DNA of 17,936 bases from Zancudomyces culisetae (Eukaryota; Kickxellomycota; Harpellomycetes; Harpellales; Legeriomycetaceae), in NCBI GenBank assembly GCA_001969505.1, contig LSSK01000648.1, positions 1-17,936 of the forward strand, given 5' to 3'. The stretch's first letter is position 1. Each line of letters opens with the position of its first letter. Below the pieces are notes generated by a model that saw only the letters and a program-made list of their open reading frames with translations, was not told the DNA's origin and searched no databases. The position numbers were made by a program, and so were the translations under genes. This document shows, in pieces, positions 6,999-13,649 of this stretch.

Positions 6999-9900
6999 AT
7001 GCAAGACCAGGTAGCAAAATGCTTGAAAGAATTTTCAAACGAGGACAGAGACTTTAGGTATATGGCATTGGTGGATTTGGAAAAGATAATTGTACAGAGT
7101 GAAACAGAAACAAATGCAAAGCTTGTTTTGGATAAACATGAGGAAGTTGGAGCCGAGCTTATTAAATTGCTCAAGGATCCGTTGGCAGAGATTCAAACTG
7201 AGGCAATAAACTGGTAAGTAAAAGGGTTATGGTAATAAACTAGGTTACTTGAAATTTAGGTTTTTTATATAAAGGGATTGTCCTTATTTTCAATTAAAGA
7301 GCGAATAAATAGATAAAATGATAAATAAATAGCATAGGAACCTACTCAAAGAGTGTGAGGATCGAGGGGTTAGAGCAAATTATAAGTGAATTACTTGAGT
7401 TGATAAAAAATACAGATAAAAAAGAAGGTGGTGAGCTAAGGGTGGTATATAGCACTGCAGTGAAGAGGATAATAACAGATAACATTAACGAATCAGTGAG
7501 GATCGAAAGAATACAAAAAATAGCAGTTGGTGCGGTAACAAAGCAATTGGGAGATAAAGGGACAATAGGAGAGGAGGATAGTGAATTGGTGGAGGTTTTA
7601 GAGGCGGTGTTAAAGAGTACAAAGAAACATTTTGAGGGGCTTGCGGGTGTAGATGAGATAGGATTCAGGGTAGTGGAAAGTAGTGGACAAGGTGGGGTAT
7701 ATCGGGCAGCAAATGGAGTTGTGGCACATTATAGCCGCGTGACAGGAGCAAAGGAGGCCCAAAAGATAGTGGAAAGAGTTTTACACGAGCTTGAAAATAA
7801 GGATAAGCAGATGAAGTATATGCATCTGTTGTTTATGGTGATTCAAGAGGCGAAGGGAATTGATAATGAAGAGGTATTGGAAGCGATACTTAAAATACTG
7901 CAAGATGAAGAGCAAATTGAAGGGTGGGAAAGTGCAATGCTTATAATTGAGCAGATACTGGTAGATGGTGTGAAAATGAACAATATGGACTTGATTGGAA
8001 GGGTAGTCGAGATATGTAGGGGTAAAATTAAGTACGATCCAAACTACATTGATGATGATATGGATGAGGATGAAGAGTATATAGAAGAGGACGACGAATA
8101 CGCTGAAGAGTATGTAGATGAAGAAGATGATGGTTGGAGATACAGAAAAGCAGCAGCAAAAGTGATTAAAGAGGTAGGGAAGGTTTATCAAAAAGAGTAT
8201 GCGAGAGAAGCACTGTGTATATTGAAAAGTCGGCTTAATGACAGAGAAGAAGTTGTGAAAAGAGAAATATTAGGCGGTGTCAGTTCTATCTTTTTGAGCA
8301 TTGGTGAAACACACGGTGTGCAACTACCAAAAGAGGATGTATATGAGATACTAACAAGGATAGAATCTGAAAGGAACAAGAAAGGAAAAAGCGAGGAGCT
8401 GATAAAGGCAGAGTTAAACTGCTACTTGGCAACAATTGAAGTGGTGAAAAACTCAGTAGGAGATTTTGGTAAGGAGGTGGATGCAAAGATTCTGGAAAAG
8501 GTAGTAGGAGAAAATAAGGAGTATTTTGGGAATGAGATTGAGGTGTTCAAAATTATCCAAGGGGTATATAGTGCATGTGGAAAAATGGACAGTATAAATA
8601 ATGAAATGGCTGCGGTGACGCTGAAGGAATTGAGCGAAAAAATGGAGAATGGAGAAAGAAGCGTGATAATTGAGGCGATACAGACGGCAACAGTAGTGCT
8701 GAACAAGTGTGAAGTGCAAAGAAACAAAGAGGTTATTGGCGAACTCATACTGGATAAAGCAGAAAAGATGCGGGCAAGTGGGAGAAATGATCCAGAGCTG
8801 GCTAAAAAATATATGGAAATGATGCTTGGCCTTGTTGAAAATGAAAAGTACGGAGTTTGTCCAGTGCGTGCTGATGAGCTCATCAGTTTATTTACAGAGC
8901 TACTGGGAATTGCATCGGTTCAGGCATATGTGTTAGAAAAGACGAGTTTGTTGGTTGCTAAGCTCTGTCCATTTATTAGCATGGAAGCCATAAAACCATT
9001 GATTGAGCAGCTGATGGTGGTTTATGACGGTAATAACAACGAAAGATGTGGGACAATTATAGATATACTTGTTTCACTATACAGTCAATCGAAATACAAG
9101 GATGCATTGGGTGCAGAGGTGGATTTAATATATAATCGGCTGGGTGTGGTGGAAAAATTGATGGGCCTGTCAACAAGTGAAATACCAATGATTTCCAGTG
9201 TGTTGCAATTGTTTATAAATACGATTCCATACCTGTCAGCAAAAGATGAGGTGTGTGAAAACGTAGAATTCTTGAACTCCTTGGTAGTTGAGCTCCGTAT
9301 TTTTAGGGATGCAAAGCTAAGGTCGTTGGGGTTGAAGCTGGTATCTGTTTTGAGTTTATACAACCAGCACATATCCGAAGTGCTAGTCAAGCTGAGCACT
9401 GAAAATACTCACCAGCACGATGTGTTACTATTTGTGGCAGAGTGTTATTGCTGCTCCATATCAAGAGTGCTAAACTCAACCGTGGCTTATGATAGTGTCA
9501 ACCAGGCGTTGTTGAGGATGTTTAACGACGATAACACTCTGGAATTTGCATGTTATGCTACAGGAAGCTTCAACGATTCGGGTTTTCTATCTGATTCGAT
9601 AGTTGAAAAGCTATTTTCACAGCTAAAAAGTCAAGAGTGTTCATTGGACGCTGTGTATTTTGCAATTGGAAAAGTAGCTGTTACCAATCAGCTCGCCAGA
9701 GGAAAGCTGTTTGAGGCGTTATCATCACAGCTAAGTCTGCAGCTTTTACATACAAGCTCCGAGTTGAACCATCTTCTTGGATGCTTGATAGTAATGTCAA
9801 AACACACAGAGGTGGTTAGTTTTGGGAGTCCAGCAGACGTACAACAGGAGATTCATGACATAGTTCGGCGGTTGGTTTTACATTTGACACGTGCACCTGA

Positions 9901-10855
9901 ATATCTCGCTTTTGATACTGAGAATGAAGATTTGGGTTTGTATTCTAAAATATACGCCAACTTGATGCTGTCAAATATCGAGCTATTCAAAAATAGCGAA
10001 CTGCCACAAAACAAGCGTTTGGAATTGGTGCGTTTAATGGCAATCAAATACACAATTACACAGTTTATCCAAGTTATATCCACCACGGATGTGAATGCAG
10101 CCAACAACAGTCATTTTGAGGTGATAAAGTCTGTTTTGGAGACACTATCTAACATTAGCCACAGCAATATCATTGAAGATGCTGAGATGTTTTGCTCAAA
10201 GTATTACTGCCTGCAAATATTTTATTCGCTGGTATCTAGCTCAGCTGCAAAGAGCCAAAAGGGTGCGAGAGTCTCTAGAACAGGTACACAGCTGCTGCTA
10301 GAGATGTTCAACAGTAGCGAGTTTGTATCTGGTATTAATTCCAGCTGCGAAGTGGTTTCTGAGCTTGTTAAAAAAGAAAAAGTTGGGCCTTTTGTTCATA
10401 CCACTGATATGGGCAAGAGTCTGCGCAAACTAGCATTTGATATAGTTTCTGTACTCTATGAACATGACCACAGCAAGTATCTAAACACAGTGGTAAAGTT
10501 GGGACTGATGGATACTTTTGTTCCAATAGTTGTAACAAGTCTTGGGATGATGATAACTGAGAAACTGACTGCTGATGAAATTACACACTGTTTTGATTTG
10601 TTGATCGCAAGTATCAGCCATATCAAGTCAGCTTGGGGCTCTGGTGTGAAGGCAGGAACAGATGGTGGTAGTGGGGGCAAAAAGACCACATCTTCGGGGT
10701 CAGCAGGTCTTAACGAGCAAAAATCGGCGAACGAAGATAAGGCTGTTGTGGTTGAAAGGTGTGGTTGTCTGGTTGAAAGCCTTAAGGTGACTCTTCAAAA
10801 TGCGGGGGGAGAGAGTAAATATGAGGAGTGTTTGGCTAAACTTTCAGATTTATAA
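6999..10855 (+). CDS. CAND1: CAND1/TIP120, cullin-associated NEDD8-dissociated protein, 2 exons
   Basis: CAND1 is a HEAT-repeat solenoid that wraps un-neddylated cullin-RBX1 and exchanges SCF substrate receptors. Exons are 6999-7213 and 7333-10855, giving 3738 nt or 1245 residues (human CAND1 is 1230). The N-terminus '...DRDFRYMALVDL' matches 'DKDFRFMATNDL'. Across the junction '...AIN-C-IGTYSKSV...GLEQII' aligns with 'AVKCLGPLVSKV...VETIV'. At about 305-345 lies the diagnostic 'YDPNY' followed by a long Asp/Glu loop and 'WRYRKAAAK', as in human 'YDPNYNYDDED...WKVRRAAAK'. The rest is helical repeats throughout. Near the C-terminus (about 1170-1210) there is a Gly/Ser/Lys-rich insert, 'GGSGGKKTTSSGS'. 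The 5' half of the coding strand is very poor in C while the 3' half is not. The PDI-like gene follows in the same direction after 370 bases. Confidence 0.93.
7214..7332 (+). other. CAND1 intron 1 with tandem acceptors 5 nt apart
   Basis: Donor GTAAGT at 7214. The acceptor that keeps frame is TAG ending at 7332 (119 nt, splitting a Cys codon TG|C). A second CATAG ends at 7337; using it shifts the frame and gives TGA at 7387-7389. No TACTAAC is present near the 3' end. If retained, the intron gives TAA at 7215-7217. Confidence 0.88.
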
Positions 10856-10890
10856 AAAGAAACGAAAAAGGAAAAAAGGCAAAAAAGGAT

Positions 10891-10921
10891 TGGGGGGGTG
10901 GTGGGTGGTGGATGGTGGGGT
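10891..10921 (+). repeat. G-rich tract, possible G-quadruplex, in the CAND1 3' UTR
   Basis: Starting 35 bases after the CAND1 stop is a G7 run, then GG, GGG, GG, GG, GG and GGGG blocks separated by one or two bases. The G strand is the sense strand, so the structure could form in the mRNA tail. This is inferred from the pattern only. Confidence 0.5.
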
Positions 10922-10990
10922 GGATGAGATGAGATGGTCAAAGATTTCATTTGATTTACAAAATGATTTTTCCCAATTCAGCTAATTTTT

Positions 10991-11014
10991 ATTATTATTA
11001 TTATTATTATTATT
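10991..11014 (+). repeat. (ATT)8 microsatellite
   Basis: Eight perfect ATT units are followed by a T-run. The tract lies about 135 bases past the CAND1 stop, in A/T-rich spacer. Confidence 0.9.
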
Positions 11015-11107
11015 TTTTTTACTATTAATATAATCAATGTTATTGGCCAAAAAATACGTTAAAAAGAGCATAGTCAAAATAATGGGATTTGAAAAATAAA
11101 AATCAGG

Positions 11108-11115
11108 TATAAAAG
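11108..11115 (+). promoter_or_regulatory. TATA box (TATAAAAG) of the PDI-like gene
   Basis: A perfect TATAAAAG lies 111-118 bases before the ATG at 11226, followed by a purine-rich (GGA/GTGGA) leader. An inverted CCAAT box lies about 65 bases further up. No complete unfolded-protein-response element (ERSE or UPRE) was seen. Confidence 0.55.
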
Positions 11116-11225
11116 AGGGGATAAAAGGAGGAAGGGTGGAGTGGAGTGAAGTGGAGATTTAAAGTTTAGTAAGTATAGCCAGAAAGACATTTAATTACAA
11201 TATATAAAGAAGATTACAAAGTAAA

Positions 11226-13613
11226 ATGAGAATACTTTATAAAAAAGCGGGCTTTTACCTGTCGCTGATGGCTCCAGGGCTGCTACAATCAGTAGTGGGA
11301 GAGGAAGAAGCAGGAAACACAGGGGTGAAGGAATTCAAGCAAGGAGACGATTTCAAAAAGATGGTGGGGGATAGTGGGGGAGTAGTGGTCAGATTCTTTC
11401 AAAGCGGTGAGGGGGTAGTGGAGGCTGAGCAAAAAAATTGGAAGAAGCTTGAGGAAGAGTGGGTGCACAAAGTGTGGGACAAGCGAGTATACGGGATGCA
11501 GTTTGTGCAGGTAGACTGTACAATGCACAGCAAGGTGTGTGAAATAGAGGTGAGGGATGAAGAAAAGAAAGCGATGCGAGAGTTGCCAATCGTTCAGGTA
11601 TATGTTAAGGGAAACAAACACGCGAGTATTGCAACTAAAAGTATTGGGTACGGGGAGCTGGATGCGGAGTTGAAAAAGGCAGCGGTGTTTAAAAACAAAG
11701 AGGCAGATTACGACCGTATAATTACCAGTAAAGCAGAGTTTGATCAACTTGTGTTGGGATCAAACGGCAAAAAGGATGGAGATGCGGTGAATGAAATGTG
11801 GTTGGTGAATTTCTATTCGCCGACATGCAGGTATTCGAAGATTCTTTTGCCGGAATGGAAGAAGCTTGAGGATAACAAGGGAAAAGAGATGCGAGAAAAG
11901 TTGGGGATTAGGATGGCAAAAGTGAATTGTTTGTCGGATCATGAGGGGCTGTGTGGGGAGCAAAAAGTAGATGGATATCCAACAATATTTCTGTATGTTA
12001 ATGGGAATAGACAGGAGGAATGTATGGTTGGGAGCGTATATGAGAAACTGGCGGAGTATGTAGATGGATTACCTAAGCGGTTTGCACAAAAGACCAAAGT
12101 GGAGAGGACCAAGACACAGGAAAAAGTGCAGGAACTGAGTGGAGAAACCCTGGAAGAGGAGGTGGCGAAGGACAATGTATTTGTGTTTTTTTTCGGACCA
12201 AACTGTCCATTTTGTCGAGCGATGATGAAGGCATATGACGAGGAACTTATAGGGGCAATGAGGGATACAGGAATTAAAATAGCAAAGATTAACTGCCAAG
12301 AACACCACAGTGCGTGTGCAGCAAGGAAGATCAAGGGGTATCCAACACTGCGATTGTTTTACAATGGGGGACAATCGGACATGCAAGGCGGAGATCGAAG
12401 TGCTGAACGGATGCGAGAGTTTATATTGGGAGAAATGTTTATGATCGGGAACAAGCTGAGTAGTGTGGAGGAGTATAATAACATCAAATTGTGGCAAAAG
12501 GAGGGAGAAGAAACCAAAAAGAAAAACATAGTATATTTTCCAGCGAAAATTAAGCCGCAGAGTGAGGAGAGTAATGAAGAGTATATCAAACGAAATAGCA
12601 AAATCAACGAAAACCTGAAAAGACTAATTGGTGAATACAAGCTGGAAGCCGAAATGTGGAGTACACGTGACAAAGGGATGCGGAAAAAGTTAGGAATAGC
12701 AGAAGACACTGCTAATGTTGACACGATAGTGTTTGAACGAGGAGCAGGGAAAAATCAAGTGAGCTTGCTTGCGGGAGATTTGACAGATTATGAAAAGGTG
12801 GAGAGATATTTAATAACAGGATACATCCGAGAAGCAGTGTATTTTGTGGAGGATGAAAAGGAATATGAAAAGGAGAGTGGTCAAACGGGAGTGGGAGTGG
12901 GAGTGGGAGTAGAAGTAGAAGTTATTTTTATAACCAACAAGGCGGCAAATGGGAAATTGGATCCAAAGGTAGTTGAAAAATATACAGGATTTGAAACTGC
13001 AGCAACAATGAATCGAAATAAACAAGTCAAATACTTAGTCATTGATTTTGCGACATGGACAAAAGTCAAATCAAAATCAAAAGCAGAGACAGAGATAGAG
13101 ACAGAGACAGAGATATCGAGTGGTGATTTGCCAGCAGTAGTGATATACGACAAGAGTACCAAACGATACTATTCCAGTTCTAATACTTCAAAAGCCAATT
13201 TAATCGATATAAAAAATGGAGATGTGTCGGAAATAGTTGAACAGTATTTTAAAAACAAAGCTGGAGGAGAATTATCGGAGAAATATATTAAAAAGGTTTT
13301 GAAAGATAAAGAGAATAATAATCTTATAAAAATAGAACAAGTACATCCAATGAACGATAATGCAAATACCAATAACAATAACAATAACAATAACAATAAT
13401 AATAACAATAACAATAACAATAATACTGGGGAAGAGAGGGAAATGCAAAGCCAAAAGGGAGTTGTTAGTAAAGTATTCGGATTTATATTTTCTAGCTATT
13501 TGAATATATTTATAGTAGCAGTATTGGCATGGATAGTCGGAGCAACAATATACAGAAGGATAGCCAATGAGCAGAAAAACAAGAAGGTTCTTCCCCTGCA
13601 TAAAAACTATTGA
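11226..13613 (+). CDS. Membrane-anchored protein-disulfide-isomerase-like protein with three thioredoxin folds
   Basis: 795 residues, probably an ER-lumen thiol oxidoreductase anchored by a C-terminal helix, similar in layout to yeast Eps1 or animal TMX3. Residues 1-25 form a signal peptide. Fold 1 (about 35-155) has no active-site Cys but keeps a cis-Pro (P121). Fold 2 (about 165-285) has a monothiol site CRYS at 201-204, with 'GYPT' at 250-253. Fold 3 (about 305-405) has the only dithiol site, CPFC at 327-330, with 'GYPT' at 371-374. Each fold also has a 'V(D/N)C...C' pair after its third strand (98/105, 235/243, 357/364). Residues 410-700 are helical and charged, with no recognised domain, and carry the dipeptide runs GVGVGV/EVEV and ETEIETETE. 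An 18-Asn run (716-733) precedes the membrane helix (about 757-775) and a basic tail. The end HKNY is not a canonical KKXX retrieval signal. Confidence 0.82.
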   Translation: MRILYKKAGFYLSLMAPGLLQSVVGEEEAGNTGVKEFKQGDDFKKMVGDSGGVVVRFFQSGEGVVEAEQKNWKKLEEEWVHKVWDKRVYGMQFVQVDCTMHSKVCEIEVRDEEKKAMRELPIVQVYVKGNKHASIATKSIGYGELDAELKKAAVFKNKEADYDRIITSKAEFDQLVLGSNGKKDGDAVNEMWLVNFYSPTCRYSKILLPEWKKLEDNKGKEMREKLGIRMAKVNCLSDHEGLCGEQKVDGYPTIFLYVNGNRQEECMVGSVYEKLAEYVDGLPKRFAQKTKVERTKTQEKVQELSGETLEEEVAKDNVFVFFFGPNCPFCRAMMKAYDEELIGAMRDTGIKIAKINCQEHHSACAARKIKGYPTLRLFYNGGQSDMQGGDRSAERMREFILGEMFMIGNKLSSVEEYNNIKLWQKEGEETKKKNIVYFPAKIKPQSEESNEEYIKRNSKINENLKRLIGEYKLEAEMWSTRDKGMRKKLGIAEDTANVDTIVFERGAGKNQVSLLAGDLTDYEKVERYLITGYIREAVYFVEDEKEYEKESGQTGVGVGVGVEVEVIFITNKAANGKLDPKVVEKYTGFETAATMNRNKQVKYLVIDFATWTKVKSKSKAETEIETETEISSGDLPAVVIYDKSTKRYYSSSNTSKANLIDIKNGDVSEIVEQYFKNKAGGELSEKYIKKVLKDKENNNLIKIEQVHPMNDNANTNNNNNNNNNNNNNNNNNNTGEEREMQSQKGVVSKVFGFIFSSYLNIFIVAVLAWIVGATIYRRIANEQKNKKVLPLHKNY
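12888..12922 (+). repeat. In-frame GGGAGT/AGAAGT hexanucleotide repeat (Val-Gly / Val-Glu)
   Basis: Tandem GGGAGT units drift to AGAAGT and encode the alternating GVGVGV and EVEV dipeptides of the PDI-like protein. The hexamer unit keeps frame when it expands or contracts. Confidence 0.8.
13371..13424 (+). repeat. Poly-Asn tract (AAT/AAC)18
   Basis: Eighteen consecutive Asn codons, mostly alternating AAT and AAC, lie just before the transmembrane helix. The mix of synonymous codons suggests an AATAAC hexamer as the unit. Confidence 0.9.
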
Positions 13614-13649
13614 TTTCAGGCGTCAAAAAAAAAAAATAATAATAAAAAA
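13614..13649. other. 36-bp convergent spacer
   Basis: Only 36 bases separate the TGA of the PDI-like gene from the TAG of the minus-strand PH gene. It is nearly all A on the plus strand, with an A-run then AATAATAATAAA. Each transcript must run into the other gene unless polyadenylation falls within this gap. Confidence 0.85.

Larger units (their letters stand above)
10856..11225. other. Intergenic region: CAND1 3' end and PDI-like gene promoter
   Basis: 370 bases with no gene. In order it holds a G-rich tract (10891-10921), an (ATT)8 microsatellite, a palindromic TTGGCCAA overlapping an inverted CCAAT box (about 11042-11051), a TATA box (11108-11115) and a purine-rich leader before the ATG at 11226. 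Confidence 0.6.

Noticed and set aside
7338-7389. Downstream CAND1 acceptor at 7337 as the main splice site
   Set aside because: It shifts the frame to a stop after 17 codons, whereas the acceptor at 7332 restores CAND1 homology across the junction.
13169-13420. Minus-strand frame starting with a long Leu run
   Set aside because: It is the antisense shadow of the poly-Asn tract in the PDI-like gene.
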